This document shows positions 41,007-50,269 of a DNA stretch of 64,000 bases, piece by piece. The position numbers and the translations under genes are program-made. Within the stretch, counting starts at the first letter, position 1. Every line of letters begins with the position of its first letter. Origin of the DNA: Stenotrophomonas sp. 57 (lineage in GTDB: Bacteria > Pseudomonadota > Gammaproteobacteria > Xanthomonadales > Xanthomonadaceae); contig NZ_CP127407.1 of NCBI RefSeq assembly GCF_030291075.1, positions 1,362,001-1,426,000 of the forward strand. The letters run 5' to 3'. The notes below the pieces were generated by a model. The model was not told where the DNA came from, made no database searches, and saw nothing but the letters and a program-made list of their open reading frames with translations.

Positions 41007-43430
41007 ATGGGTAGGAGTGGCACGGACCAAGAGAGCCGGCGGGTGCCGATGACCCGTGGCCTGGGACTGCGATTTGCGTTGTTGACGGGCATGGCGATCG
41101 GACTGGTCGCACTGTCTGCCTTGATCCAGGAACTGCAGGCTGCTTCCACCGCCTGGATCGCCGGCCAGGGCTACTGGTCGCGCGGCCAGCAGGATGCGAC
41201 CGCCGCGCTCAGCCGCTACCTGGCGCGCGGTGATGCGCAGGATCTGGACGACGCACGCCAGGCCCTGCAGGTGCCGTTGGGCGATCTGCAGGCGCGACTG
41301 GCCCTGGAACAGGCCGAGCCGGACGAAGTGAAAGCCAGGCAGGGTTTCCTGCAGGGCGGCAACGCGCGCGCTGACATTCCGCGGCTGGTGTTCTCGTTCC
41401 GGTATGCACGCGACATCGGTGCGTTCCATGAAGCGACCGCACTGTGGCGGCAGACCGACGGCGACCTGATGGCCGTGCAGCGCCTCGTTGACGAGTTGCA
41501 GCTGCGGCATGGCCAGGGTGTGTTGCCCGTCGTTACACGTGACCGCTACCTCCAGCAGCTGCGTGATCTCGATCGTCGCCTGCAGCTGCAGGCCCAGGCG
41601 TTTTCGCAGGCACTGCTGCGCATGGCCACCATGGTCCGTATCGCGACGCTGGTGGTGGGAGGACTGTCGGTGCTGGCGATCAGCCTGATGGCGGTGGCCC
41701 TTGCCCGCCGCGTAGGCAAGGACCTGACTGAACACGAGAGCCGCTTCCGTGCGGCCTTCTACCAGGCCAACGTGGGCATGCTCAAGCTCGACACCGAAGG
41801 CAAGGTGATCGAAGCCAACCAGGCGATGGCCGACATCCTCGATTACCGGCGTGAAGTGCTGCTGCAGATGTCACTGGGCGATCTGTTGATGGAGGGTGAG
41901 CTGGTCATCGACGGCGTTGGCCGCATCGACTGGGACCGTCAGCTGCGGCCGAGCGAACTGCGATTCTGCCGCCGCGACGGCAGCCTGGTGTGGGGGCGCT
42001 GGAGCGGGACCGGCGTGCGCACCACGGGCGGTGGCCTGTCGGTATTCGCGATCATCGAAGACGTGAGCCAGACCCATGCGCTGGCACGCGAGATCGAGCA
42101 CCACGCGAGTCACGATCCGTTGACCGGCCTGATCAACCGCCGCGAAATCGAACGCCTGCTGGAACGTGCGCTGCTGCAGGTGCGAAGCGAGGGTGGCACG
42201 CATGCGTTGAGCTACATCAACCTGGACCATTTCAAGCTGGTCAACGACAGCTTCGGGCATGCTGCCGGTGACCAGATGCTGCGCAGCTTCGCCGAATACC
42301 TGGTTGCAGCGGTGCGTGACGGAGACTGGGTTGGACGGCTCGGCGCCGACGAGTTCGCGGTGTTCCTCGCACATGCCGGCCAGGACGAAGCCAAGCGCGT
42401 GCTGCAGCGTGTGATCCGCAACCTGGGGCAGGCCACGTTCCCGATCAGCGAGGGCAGCCCGCAGCTGAGCTGCAGCATCGGCGTGGTCGAAGTCAGCACC
42501 GATGCCCCGGACGTGAACTGGCTGATGAGTGCCGCCGACAGTGCCTGCTATGCCGCCAAACAGGCCGGGCGCAACCGCGTGCACTGCTTCAACGAGAACC
42601 GCATGGCGCTGGAGGAGCGGCGCCAGGAGGCCGAGCGCCTGCAGGGTGTCAGCCTGGCAATGGCCGAGAACCGCATGCTGCTGTACGCGCAGCGCATCGC
42701 CCGCGTGGGTGACCCCAACTACCTGCATTACGAGGTGCTGGTGCGCATGCGCGGCATCGATGGCAGTCTGCATCTGCCCGGCCAGTTCATGCCGGCGGTG
42801 GAACGCTACGGCATGGCGGTGGCGTTGGATCGCCACGTGCTCGGCCTGCTGTTCCGCCATCTCCAGGTCTGCCCGGCGCACGTGCGCCAGCTGGGCCTGT
42901 GCAACGTCAATGTATCGGCCCAGTCGATCGCCGAGCCGGGCTTCCTCGCCTTCGTCTGTGACCTGCTGGAACGCAACCGCGCGCTGGCATCCAAGCTGTG
43001 CTTCGAGATCACCGAAACCGCCGCGATCAGCAACCTCAGCCAAGCACGCGCTTTCATCGACGCAGTCAAGGCACGCGGTTGCCGCATGGCGCTGGACGAT
43101 TTCGGGTCCGGCCTCTCTTCGTTTGGCTATCTGCGCCAGTTGCCGGCCGACATCCTGAAGATCGACGGCGCCTTCGTCCGCGACATGGACACCGATCCGG
43201 TCAGCCACGCCACCGTGCGTGCGATCAGCGAGCTGGGGCGCGAGCTGCAGATGGAGGTGGTCGCCGAATGGGTGGAGACCCCGGAGGTCGCCGGTGCGCT
43301 CACCCGGCTCGGCGTGCAGGGCCTGCAGGGTTATGCGATCGAGCGCCCGCAGCCGCTGGAACGGATGACCCTGACCGATCTGAGGCCGTCCAGGCTGGTG
43401 GCGGTAAAGGGACCCGCCGGCGTTGGCTGA
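41007..43430 (+). CDS. Membrane PAS-GGDEF-EAL protein, probable cyclic di-GMP phosphodiesterase
   Basis: An 807-residue inner-membrane signalling protein. Helices at ~20-40 and ~208-233 flank a periplasmic sensor domain. A PAS domain covers ~245-355. The GGDEF domain has GADEF at 446-450, a changed active site, but keeps an RDGD I-site before it. The EAL domain has EVL (Glu576) for EAL, NVSAQS, FEITETA, DDFGSGLSSFGYLRQLPADILK, AEWVET and QGYAIERP, so the phosphodiesterase residues look complete. I infer that the degenerate GGDEF acts as a GTP or cyclic di-GMP sensor controlling EAL hydrolysis. Start ATG 41007 follows GGGGGGA; ATG 41049 is an alternative. Confidence 0.92.
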   Translation: MGRSGTDQESRRVPMTRGLGLRFALLTGMAIGLVALSALIQELQAASTAWIAGQGYWSRGQQDATAALSRYLARGDAQDLDDARQALQVPLGDLQARLALEQAEPDEVKARQGFLQGGNARADIPRLVFSFRYARDIGAFHEATALWRQTDGDLMAVQRLVDELQLRHGQGVLPVVTRDRYLQQLRDLDRRLQLQAQAFSQALLRMATMVRIATLVVGGLSVLAISLMAVALARRVGKDLTEHESRFRAAFYQANVGMLKLDTEGKVIEANQAMADILDYRREVLLQMSLGDLLMEGELVIDGVGRIDWDRQLRPSELRFCRRDGSLVWGRWSGTGVRTTGGGLSVFAIIEDVSQTHALAREIEHHASHDPLTGLINRREIERLLERALLQVRSEGGTHALSYINLDHFKLVNDSFGHAAGDQMLRSFAEYLVAAVRDGDWVGRLGADEFAVFLAHAGQDEAKRVLQRVIRNLGQATFPISEGSPQLSCSIGVVEVSTDAPDVNWLMSAADSACYAAKQAGRNRVHCFNENRMALEERRQEAERLQGVSLAMAENRMLLYAQRIARVGDPNYLHYEVLVRMRGIDGSLHLPGQFMPAVERYGMAVALDRHVLGLLFRHLQVCPAHVRQLGLCNVNVSAQSIAEPGFLAFVCDLLERNRALASKLCFEITETAAISNLSQARAFIDAVKARGCRMALDDFGSGLSSFGYLRQLPADILKIDGAFVRDMDTDPVSHATVRAISELGRELQMEVVAEWVETPEVAGALTRLGVQGLQGYAIERPQPLERMTLTDLRPSRLVAVKGPAGVG

Positions 43431-43540
43431 ACGGCCGGCGCCGACTTTGGTCTACACATGTGCGGCGTGCCCGGCTGCGATAATGCGCGCCAAGGGGCGA
43501 CGCGCAGTGGGCGCGGACGTAAGCAGGAACAGGACGTGGC

Positions 43541-45205
43541 GTGGGCGGCAGGCAGAGGCGGTTCGGAACGGGAGCGGTGCTGGCCGTCCTGATGGTGTGG
43601 TTGGCGTTGCCGTGGCCGCTTGAGGCTGCAGAGGCCGTGTCGGGCCGCGATTATCTTCTGGTCGGCAGCGCGACCGACGCGCCGACCCCGCACCGTGCGT
43701 GCACGCCGCAGATGCTGTCCGGCGCCCGCCAACAGGCCGAGGTGCCCGCGCCGCCGAACGGCTGGTCGGGTGAACCGCAGGCACTGGATGTGTTCAACGT
43801 CTTTGCCGGTGAAGTGCGCGTCCAGCACGGCGACCGCGAGATCTGCGGCGACATGCACGACGCCCGCACCCGCGATTCGCGCTTCCGCGCGGGCATCGGC
43901 CTGGTGGCCGTGCCGCCGGCGGGCAGTCACGAGCCGTTCCGGGTGTCCTGGCAGACGCCGCTGAAAGCGCGCTGGGTGCCGACCCTGCGGCTGGGCGCGC
44001 CCAGCCCGGTACAGCAGAACGACACGGCCCGGCTGCTGGTGCGCGCCGCCTGCATCGCGGTGGCCATCGCGCTGGCGCTGTCGGCGCTGATGGCGTTCCT
44101 GACCACGCGCGACCGCAGCTTCCTGGTCTACATCGCCGGCACCACCGTGCTGGTGCTGTGGCAGGCCATCCTCGGCGGTCTCAGCGGTTACCCGGAACCC
44201 TGGCTGCCGGTGGGGGAGCATGGGGCGAGGTGGCTGCTGTCGTTGACCGCAGCCTCGCAGGCGCTGGTGCTGCCAGCGCTGTGGCGGCTGAACGGAGGCG
44301 ACCGCGTGCTGCCTCGATCGCGCGTGGCCCAGCTGCTGGTGCTGTGGACCCTGATCGTGCTGGCCGCGCTGGTCCCGTGGCTGCGCTGGGAGCATCTGGC
44401 CTGGGTCGCACAGGGCCTGCAGGTGTCCTATCTGTCCGGGTGTGGCCTGGCGCTGCTGGTCGGCCTGTGGGCACGCTGGCGCGGTGACCGTTGGGCGCAG
44501 GCGGGTCTGGCTGCGCTGGCACCCATGCTGGTACTGATCATCGCCGATGCCTGCGGTGCGGAGTGGCTGTTGGAGTATCGGGTGGAGGCGCTGCAGCTGG
44601 CGGTGACCTGGTTGTTGATGATGGCGGCCTACGCCCTGAACCAGCGGCTGGGCCGCCTGCGCCAGCAGCGTGACGAGTTGCGCCAGCTGGCCGAGACCGA
44701 TGGCCTGACCGGCCTGCCCAACCGTCGCGCCGGCCTGCAGCAGCTGGCGCGGCATCTGGAGCGTGTCAACCGCGAGGGAGGGCCGCTGGTGATCGGCTTC
44801 CTCGACATCGACCTGTTCAAGGACATCAACGACCGCCATGGCCACGCGGTCGGCGACCAGGTGCTGGTGGCCGTCGCGCGCGCCCTGCGCACGGCGGTGC
44901 GCAGCCAGGACGAAGTGGTGCGGATGGGCGGCGAAGAGTTCCTGCTGCTGATGCCGGGCATGCCGCGTGAGGCGGCATCGGCGCGGCTGGACCGCCTTCG
45001 CCAGCGCATCACCGAGGCTGGCCTGGCGCTGCAGGTGGCGGGGCTGGAGGTCACTGCCAGCATCGGCCTGGCACAGTGGCGGCCGGGCGAGGATGACCTG
45101 GCGGCACTGCTGCGGCGGGCCGACCATGCCATGTACGTGGCCAAGCGCGCAGGCCGCAACCGGGTGTTCGACGGTGAAGAGCTCGATCCACCCGGCCCGG
45201 CATGA
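43541..45205 (+). CDS. Seven-helix membrane diguanylate cyclase (7TMR-DISM-like)
   Basis: Makes cyclic di-GMP at the inner membrane. The product has 554 residues and starts at GTG 43541. It has a signal peptide (cut near EAAEA), a periplasmic domain with two or three cysteines (~25-160), then seven helices (~165-370), a short coiled segment (LGRLRQQRDELRQLAETD) and a GGDEF domain with intact GGEEF (VVRMGGEEFLLL) and RSQD I-site. The layout resembles 7TMR-DISM receptors. It lies 110 bp after the PAS-GGDEF-EAL gene and may share its transcript. Confidence 0.9.
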   Translation: MGGRQRRFGTGAVLAVLMVWLALPWPLEAAEAVSGRDYLLVGSATDAPTPHRACTPQMLSGARQQAEVPAPPNGWSGEPQALDVFNVFAGEVRVQHGDREICGDMHDARTRDSRFRAGIGLVAVPPAGSHEPFRVSWQTPLKARWVPTLRLGAPSPVQQNDTARLLVRAACIAVAIALALSALMAFLTTRDRSFLVYIAGTTVLVLWQAILGGLSGYPEPWLPVGEHGARWLLSLTAASQALVLPALWRLNGGDRVLPRSRVAQLLVLWTLIVLAALVPWLRWEHLAWVAQGLQVSYLSGCGLALLVGLWARWRGDRWAQAGLAALAPMLVLIIADACGAEWLLEYRVEALQLAVTWLLMMAAYALNQRLGRLRQQRDELRQLAETDGLTGLPNRRAGLQQLARHLERVNREGGPLVIGFLDIDLFKDINDRHGHAVGDQVLVAVARALRTAVRSQDEVVRMGGEEFLLLMPGMPREAASARLDRLRQRITEAGLALQVAGLEVTASIGLAQWRPGEDDLAALLRRADHAMYVAKRAGRNRVFDGEELDPPGPA

Positions 45206-45239
45206 GGCGCAGCGGGCAGCGATGCCGGATAATAGGGCG

Positions 45240-45962
45240 ATGACCACCCGACTCAACAAACACATCGCCGACACCGGCTTCTGCTCCCGCCGCGAGGCCG
45301 ATCGCCTGATCGCCGCCCGCCGCGTCACCGTCAACGGCCACCCGGCCGGCACCGGTGCGGTGGTGGGCGCAGAAGACCAGGTGCTGGTCGACGGCCAGCC
45401 GCTGCGCGCCCGCGTCGCCCGCAAGCCCGGCACCCGCCGCCACGTCTACATCGCGCTGAACAAGCCGGTTGGCGTCACCTGCACCACCGAGACATCGGTC
45501 AAGGGCAACATCGTCGACTTCGTCGGCCACGAACAGCGCATTTTCCCGGTTGGTCGCCTGGACAAGGAGTCCGAAGGCCTGATCCTGATGACCAGCAACG
45601 GCGACATCGTCAACCAGATCCTGCGCGCCGAGAACGGCCACCAGAAGGAGTACCTGGTGGCGGTGAACAAGCCGGTCACCGATGAGTTCCTGCGCGGCAT
45701 GGCCCGCGGCGTGCGCATCCACGACCAGATGACCCTGCCGTGCAAGACCTCGCGGATCGCCAAGTTCGGTTTCCGCATCACCCTGCAGCAGGGCCTGAAC
45801 CGGCAGGTCCGCCTGATGGCCGCTGAGTTCGGCTATCGCGTGACCCAGCTGCGCCGCGTGCGCATCGACAACATCAAGATCGGCGCGTTGAAGCCGGGCC
45901 AGTGGCGCAACCTGACCGAGCAGGAGCTGCAGGGCCTGCTGCCGAAGCAGCTGGACTGGTAA
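45240..45962 (+). CDS. rluF: 23S rRNA pseudouridine(2604) synthase, RluF type
   Basis: Isomerises a uridine of 23S rRNA to pseudouridine. It has 240 residues, somewhat shorter than E. coli RluF (290), lacking the basic C-terminal tail. An S4 domain comes first (LNKHIADTGFCSRREADRLI). Catalytic Asp108 lies in FPVGRLDKESEGLIL; E. coli RluF uses Asp107. GLNRQVRLMAAEFGYRVTQLRR is the RluB/E/F-type C-terminal motif. ATG 45240 is chosen; an in-frame ATG at 45222 would add six residues. Confidence 0.93.
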   Translation: MTTRLNKHIADTGFCSRREADRLIAARRVTVNGHPAGTGAVVGAEDQVLVDGQPLRARVARKPGTRRHVYIALNKPVGVTCTTETSVKGNIVDFVGHEQRIFPVGRLDKESEGLILMTSNGDIVNQILRAENGHQKEYLVAVNKPVTDEFLRGMARGVRIHDQMTLPCKTSRIAKFGFRITLQQGLNRQVRLMAAEFGYRVTQLRRVRIDNIKIGALKPGQWRNLTEQELQGLLPKQLDW

Positions 45963-45971
45963 ACGACGCCC

Positions 45972-46035
45972 GTGGGGCCGAGCCGATGCCCGGCTGTCAT
46001 TTGCCGGGTGCAGCCGGCAACGGGCTCGGCTCCAC
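45972..46035. repeat. Long hairpin after rluF
   Basis: GTGGGGCCGAGCC (45972-45984) pairs with GGCTCGGCTCCAC (46023-46035), with one G-T pair. Further pairing inside (TGCCCGGCTG / CAGCCGGCAA) is imperfect. It may terminate rluF transcription or be a relic of a repeat family. Confidence 0.7.
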
Positions 46036-46077
46036 ATCCGCTAGACTTCGCGGCGACCTGCCGGAACGTGACGCTGC

Positions 46078-47142
46078 ATGATCAAGCCCGACAAGCCTGC
46101 CAACGAAGCCCTCCGGCTTGAGGCGCTGTACCGCTACCGCATCCTGGATTCGGAGCGCGAAAAATCCTTTGACGACCTGGTGGTCATCGCCAAGGCGGTC
46201 TGTGGCACGTCGATGGCGGCGGTGACCCTGATCGACGTCGAACGGCAATGGTTCAAGTCGATCCAGGGCATCGATGCGGCGGAGAACCTGCGCAGCGAAT
46301 CGATGTGCGGCCACGCCATCCTGCAGCCGCAGGAAATCATGGTGGTCGAGGATGCGCTGCAGGACATCCGCTTCCACGACAATCCGGTGGTGACCGGTGA
46401 CCCGCACATCCGCTTCTACGCCGGGGCGCCGCTGATCAGCTCCGATGGCCTGCCACTGGGCACGCTGTGCGTGTTCGACGCGCATCCGCAGCACCTGGCC
46501 AGCGACAAGGCCGAAGCGCTGGCCGCGCTGTCACGTCAGGTGATGCTGGTGATGGAGCTTCGCCGCTTCGCCCTCGACATCCAGACGCACATGCTGGAAC
46601 GCGACGACTACGAGCGCCTGCTGTCTGACTACCATGACGTGCTGCTGGCACAGAATGCGGATCTGGCCGCACAGAGCCGCACCGATGCATTGACCGGCCT
46701 GCCCAACCGCCGCGCGATGGCGGCCGCGCTGGAAGAGGCGGTGGCCGGGGATCCGCCCAGCGTGGCCTGCGTGGCACTGCTGGACATCGATCATTTCAAG
46801 CACATCAACGATTTCCAGGGGCACGCTACCGGCGACCGGGTGCTGGCCGAACTGGGGGCGCTGCTGCGCTCGCATTTCGCCGGTCGCGGCATGGCCGCGC
46901 GCTATGGCGGCGAGGAATTCGTGGCGGTGATGCCGGGTACCGACCTGCGCACCGCTGAACTGCAATGCGAGTTCCTGCGCATGGCGGTGGCCGACCTTCC
47001 GCTGGGGTTCCCGGTGACGATCAGCGTCGGTGTCGCCCAGCACCGCACTGGCGAGAGCGTGGACCAGACCCTGGCACGTGCCGACAAGGCGCTGTACCAG
47101 GCCAAGGGCAATGGACGCAACCGGGTGGAACGGGCGGACTGA
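46078..47142 (+). CDS. GAF-GGDEF diguanylate cyclase
   Basis: Cytoplasmic enzyme that makes cyclic di-GMP, 354 residues. The GAF sensor domain covers ~25-160 (MAAVTLIDVERQWFKSIQGI, RSESMCGHAIL, GAPLISSDGLPLGTLCVFD), a type that resembles small-molecule- or light-sensing GAFs but with no obvious chromophore cysteine motif. The GGDEF domain covers ~200-350 with intact ARYGGEEFVAVMP. The position of the I-site is AGRG, not RxxD, so product inhibition is probably absent. ATG 46078. Confidence 0.93.
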   Translation: MIKPDKPANEALRLEALYRYRILDSEREKSFDDLVVIAKAVCGTSMAAVTLIDVERQWFKSIQGIDAAENLRSESMCGHAILQPQEIMVVEDALQDIRFHDNPVVTGDPHIRFYAGAPLISSDGLPLGTLCVFDAHPQHLASDKAEALAALSRQVMLVMELRRFALDIQTHMLERDDYERLLSDYHDVLLAQNADLAAQSRTDALTGLPNRRAMAAALEEAVAGDPPSVACVALLDIDHFKHINDFQGHATGDRVLAELGALLRSHFAGRGMAARYGGEEFVAVMPGTDLRTAELQCEFLRMAVADLPLGFPVTISVGVAQHRTGESVDQTLARADKALYQAKGNGRNRVERAD

Positions 47143-47155
47143 AGCGAGCCGCCCG

Positions 47156-47177
47156 GTAGATCCACGCCATGCGCGGA
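47156..47177 (+). repeat. SMAG/REP repeat, GTAGATCC subtype
   Basis: GTAGATCCACGCCATGCGCG, the same subtype as 34748 and 48442. It starts 13 bp after the GAF-GGDEF stop. Confidence 0.85.
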
Positions 47178-47262
47178 GGCTGTTCCCGATTGGATAGCGC
47201 CGTGTCGCGGCCTGTGCGATTGCGCCCGGCGACTATGGCGTTCCTGCTCCCCGGACACGACC

Positions 47263-48423
47263 ATGCTGCAGACCCTGGCCATTGCCCACTACCGCTCGCT
47301 GCATGGGCTGGTGCTGCCGCTGCAGCCGTTGAATGTGGTCACCGGCGACAACGGCAGTGGCAAGTCCAGCCTGTACCGCGCGCTGCGCCTGTTGGCGGAA
47401 ACCGCACAGGGCGGGGTGGCGGCGCTGCTGGCCCGCGAAGGTGGGCTTGGGTCGGCGTTGTGGGCGGGCCCGGAAAAGATCGACCGCCGCGTCACTGCGG
47501 GCGACATGCCCCTGCAGGGGGGCCCACGCCAGGAAGCGGTGGGCCTCAAGCTCGGCTTTGCCACCGACGCATTCGGTTATGCGATCGACCTGGGCTATCC
47601 GCCGCCCAGCCGCTCGGCGTTTGCCCTGGATCCGCAGATCAAGGCCGAGGCGATCTGGGCCGGACCGTTCCTGCGCAGTGCCAGCCTGCTGGTCGATCGC
47701 CGCGGCGCGACGGTGCGGCAGCGCCACGCGGGCGGCTGGGATCGGGTCGATGATCGGTTGTCACTGTTCGACAGCCTGTTCACCCAGGTCGGTGATCCGC
47801 AGCGCATGCCGGAGACCATCGCCCTGCGTGAGTACATTCGTCGCTGGCGCTTCTATGATCATTTCCGCAGCGATGCCGACGCGCCGGCGCGGCAGCCGGC
47901 GATGGCCACGCGCACGCCGGTGCTGCATCACGACGGCCGCGATCTGGCCGCGGCCTGGGTGACCATCCTCGAGATCGGGGATCCAGTTGCGTTGGCGCGC
48001 AGCGTGGACGATGCGTTCCCGGGCGCCTCGGTAGGCTTCGAGGAACGGGATGGCCGATTGGCGCTGCGCTTCCACCAGCCCGGGCTGCTGCGGCCCTTGT
48101 CGATGACCGAGCTGTCCGATGGCACCCTGCGTTTCCTGCTGCTGGCTGCCGCGCTGCACAGCCCGCGCCCGCCGCCGCTGCTGGTGCTCAACGAGCCGGA
48201 GACCAGCCTGCATCCGGACCTGCTGCCGGCGCTGGCGCGGCTGATCATCGCCGCCAGTGCACGCAGCCAGGTCTGGGTGGTGTCGCACGCCAGCCGTCTG
48301 ATCGCCGCATTGGAGCAGGCACCGGGCTGCCACTCGCTGCATCTGCACAAGCAGCAGGGCCGCACGTTGTTGAGCGGGCAGGGGCTGCTGGACGCCCCGG
48401 CGTGGCATTGGCCGCAACGCTGA
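47263..48423 (+). CDS. AAA ATPase of the RecF/OLD-like type (AAA_21), function unknown
   Basis: A 386-residue stand-alone ABC-like ATPase. Walker A is GDNGSGKSS at ~28-36 and the Walker B region is PLLVLNEPETSLHPDLLPAL, with signature-like LRPLSMTELSDGTLRFLLL before it. SQVWVVSHASRLIAALE is the D-loop/H-switch side. The order matches predicted ATPases related to RecF, SMC and OLD proteins. No nuclease (TOPRIM) domain is attached and no partner gene is adjacent, so repair or defence roles are both open. ATG 47263 has no strong ribosome site. It is flanked by SMAG repeats on both sides. Confidence 0.85.
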   Translation: MLQTLAIAHYRSLHGLVLPLQPLNVVTGDNGSGKSSLYRALRLLAETAQGGVAALLAREGGLGSALWAGPEKIDRRVTAGDMPLQGGPRQEAVGLKLGFATDAFGYAIDLGYPPPSRSAFALDPQIKAEAIWAGPFLRSASLLVDRRGATVRQRHAGGWDRVDDRLSLFDSLFTQVGDPQRMPETIALREYIRRWRFYDHFRSDADAPARQPAMATRTPVLHHDGRDLAAAWVTILEIGDPVALARSVDDAFPGASVGFEERDGRLALRFHQPGLLRPLSMTELSDGTLRFLLLAAALHSPRPPPLLVLNEPETSLHPDLLPALARLIIAASARSQVWVVSHASRLIAALEQAPGCHSLHLHKQQGRTLLSGQGLLDAPAWHWPQR

Positions 48424-48441
48424 ACCGGCAATCCATGCCCG

Positions 48442-48463
48442 GTAGATCCACGCCATGCGTGGA
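48442..48463 (+). repeat. SMAG/REP repeat, GTAGATCC subtype
   Basis: GTAGATCCACGCCATGCGTG plus GA lies between the convergent ATPase and EamA genes. Confidence 0.85.
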
Positions 48464-48468
48464 GGCAC

Positions 48469-49416
48469 TCAATCGGCGATGTTGCGCGCCTCGGCCGTGC
48501 CAAGGATCTCCGGATGCTGCACCGGCTTGCGGCGGTTCAGCAGCGGATGCAGGAACACTGCACCGACGATGATCGCCACGCCCAGGTAGAACCACGGGGT
48601 GACCTCGTGCTGCTCGCGCAGCAGCACCACCGCCAGCACCACCGCATAGACCGGTTCCAGGTTGGTCACCAGCTGCACGGTGTAGGCGCTCAGGTGGCGC
48701 AGCGCGACCAGGGCCAGGGCGAACGGCAGCAGCGTGCAGAACCCGGCCAGTACCAGCAGCAGGATGCCGTCGTGCAGGTCGGGAACCACCCACAGCGGGC
48801 TTGCCAGCGCTGGCAGCAGGTAGGGCATCAGCGGTGCCAGCAGGGTCAGGGTGAGGGTGCCGGCCCCCAGCTCCAGTGCGGTGACCGTGAGCGGATCGGC
48901 GTGGCTGACCATGCGCTTGTTGAGCGAGCCGAACACTGCCACCAGCAGCGCCGAGATCGCGCCGATCAACACACCCAGGCGCATGCCATCGGGCACGCCG
49001 CCGACCACCAGCGCAACACCCGGCAGCACCGCCAGGCCGAAGGCCAGTTCACGCAGCTGGAACGGCCGCTTGGCCACCCACGGCTCGATGATCGACGTGA
49101 ACACCGGCGCCAGCGCGATGCAGGTGGCGGCCACCGAGGCATTGGCCAGCTTCACCGCGCCGTAGAACGTCAGCCAGTGCAGGGCGACCAGCGCGCCGAT
49201 GCCGGCGTAGCCGGCCACCAGCCTTAGGGGCAGGGTGCGCAGCCCGCGCCACACCCGTGGCAGCAGCGCCAGCATCGCCGTCACCAGCAGCATGCGCCAC
49301 CACACCAGCGGCAGCGCGGGCAGGGTGATCAGCTTGCCGAGGATGGCGGTGACGCCCCACAGCAGGACACAGAAGTGGATCTGCCACAGCGCTTTGCGGG
49401 TGTCGGGTGTGCTCAT
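48469..49416 (-). CDS. EamA/DMT superfamily exporter
   Basis: Ten-helix inner-membrane metabolite or amino-acid exporter, 315 residues from ATG 49416. The two EamA repeats are visible (first: FCVLLWGVTAILGKLITLPA; second: ISALLVAVFGSLNKRMVSHA). The ends of each repeat have the family pattern LAPVFTSIIEPW and NLEPVYAVVLAVVLLRE. It is followed upstream on the same strand by the DUF72 and VOC genes (34 bp from the DUF72 stop). Substrate is not readable. Confidence 0.9.
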   Translation of the reverse strand: MSTPDTRKALWQIHFCVLLWGVTAILGKLITLPALPLVWWRMLLVTAMLALLPRVWRGLRTLPLRLVAGYAGIGALVALHWLTFYGAVKLANASVAATCIALAPVFTSIIEPWVAKRPFQLRELAFGLAVLPGVALVVGGVPDGMRLGVLIGAISALLVAVFGSLNKRMVSHADPLTVTALELGAGTLTLTLLAPLMPYLLPALASPLWVVPDLHDGILLLVLAGFCTLLPFALALVALRHLSAYTVQLVTNLEPVYAVVLAVVLLREQHEVTPWFYLGVAIIVGAVFLHPLLNRRKPVQHPEILGTAEARNIAD

Positions 49417-49450
49417 CCGCCTATTGTGAGGCAAGGCGAACGTCGCAGCG

Positions 49451-50269
49451 CTACCCGCGTGTGGAATTACCGGCGTCGTCGCTGAGCCGCTGCAGCGCCA
49501 TCGCCGCCGCTGGGTTGCGGACCTTGCCCGCGCCGATACACAGCAGGTAGACCTCGCGCGGGATTTCCGGAGGCGGCCCGGCCAGGCACGGCAGGTCATC
49601 CACCGGCTCGCCGCGCGACCAGCGCCGGGCCCGTTCCGCCCAGCGTTGCTGCACGGGCGCCGGCAGGCCCTCCCTCAAGCGGGCCTGGCTGCGCTTGATC
49701 CTTGCGTAGACGAAGCGGGCGCTGACATCGCCGTGCAGGGGGGCCTCGTCGCTGTCTTCGATCACCAGCGCCACGCCATGCGCGCGTGCAGCGGCCACCA
49801 GTGCCGGCCCATGCGCCTCGGCGTTGCGGACTTCCAGAGCGTGTTGCAGCGGCACACCCTCCAGCTGCTTTGGCAGCTGCGCCATCAGCGCCGCCAGCAT
49901 GGGCGCATCGGCCGGATGGCGTGGATCGAACTGCCACAGCAGCGGGCCCAGCCGATCGCCGAGCGCGAGGGCAGCCTGCAGGAAGGGGGCCGCAGCCTCC
50001 ACGGTGCTGGACAGGTCACGGCGCTGCACCAGATAGCGGGGCGCCTTCATCGAAAACCGGAAGCCGTCCGGCGTCTGCGCGGCCCACTGCGCACACTGCG
50101 CTGCGGTTGGCGTGCGGTAGAAGGTGCCGTTGATCTCGATGCAGCGCAGGGCACGGCTGGCATGGGCCAGTTCTTCACGCTGCGGCAGGCCCATGGGGTA
50201 GAAAGCGCCGCCGCGCCATTCGGGAAACACCCAGCCGCCGATGCCGCAGCGGATCGCTGCGGCGGTCAC
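49451..50269 (-). CDS. DUF72 family protein (YecE type)
   Basis: TIM-barrel-like protein of unknown activity, 272 residues, widespread in bacteria. Family motifs are CGIGGWVFPEWRGGAFYP at the start, CIEINGTFYRTP, FRFSMKAPRYLVQRRDL and GPLLWQFDP. The start is GTG 50269, which overlaps the stop of the VOC gene by four bases (GTGA). The frame is open further upstream, but that part is antiparallel-type shadow of the VOC gene's other frame. Translational coupling suggests the two act together. Confidence 0.88.
   Translation of the reverse strand: MTAAAIRCGIGGWVFPEWRGGAFYPMGLPQREELAHASRALRCIEINGTFYRTPTAAQCAQWAAQTPDGFRFSMKAPRYLVQRRDLSSTVEAAAPFLQAALALGDRLGPLLWQFDPRHPADAPMLAALMAQLPKQLEGVPLQHALEVRNAEAHGPALVAAARAHGVALVIEDSDEAPLHGDVSARFVYARIKRSQARLREGLPAPVQQRWAERARRWSRGEPVDDLPCLAGPPPEIPREVYLLCIGAGKVRNPAAAMALQRLSDDAGNSTRG

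Noticed and set aside
41007..48423. A cyclic-nucleotide defence system from the GGDEF genes and the AAA ATPase
   Set aside because: The genes are ordinary cyclic di-GMP enzymes separated by rluF and repeats, with no CD-NTase, effector or nuclease.
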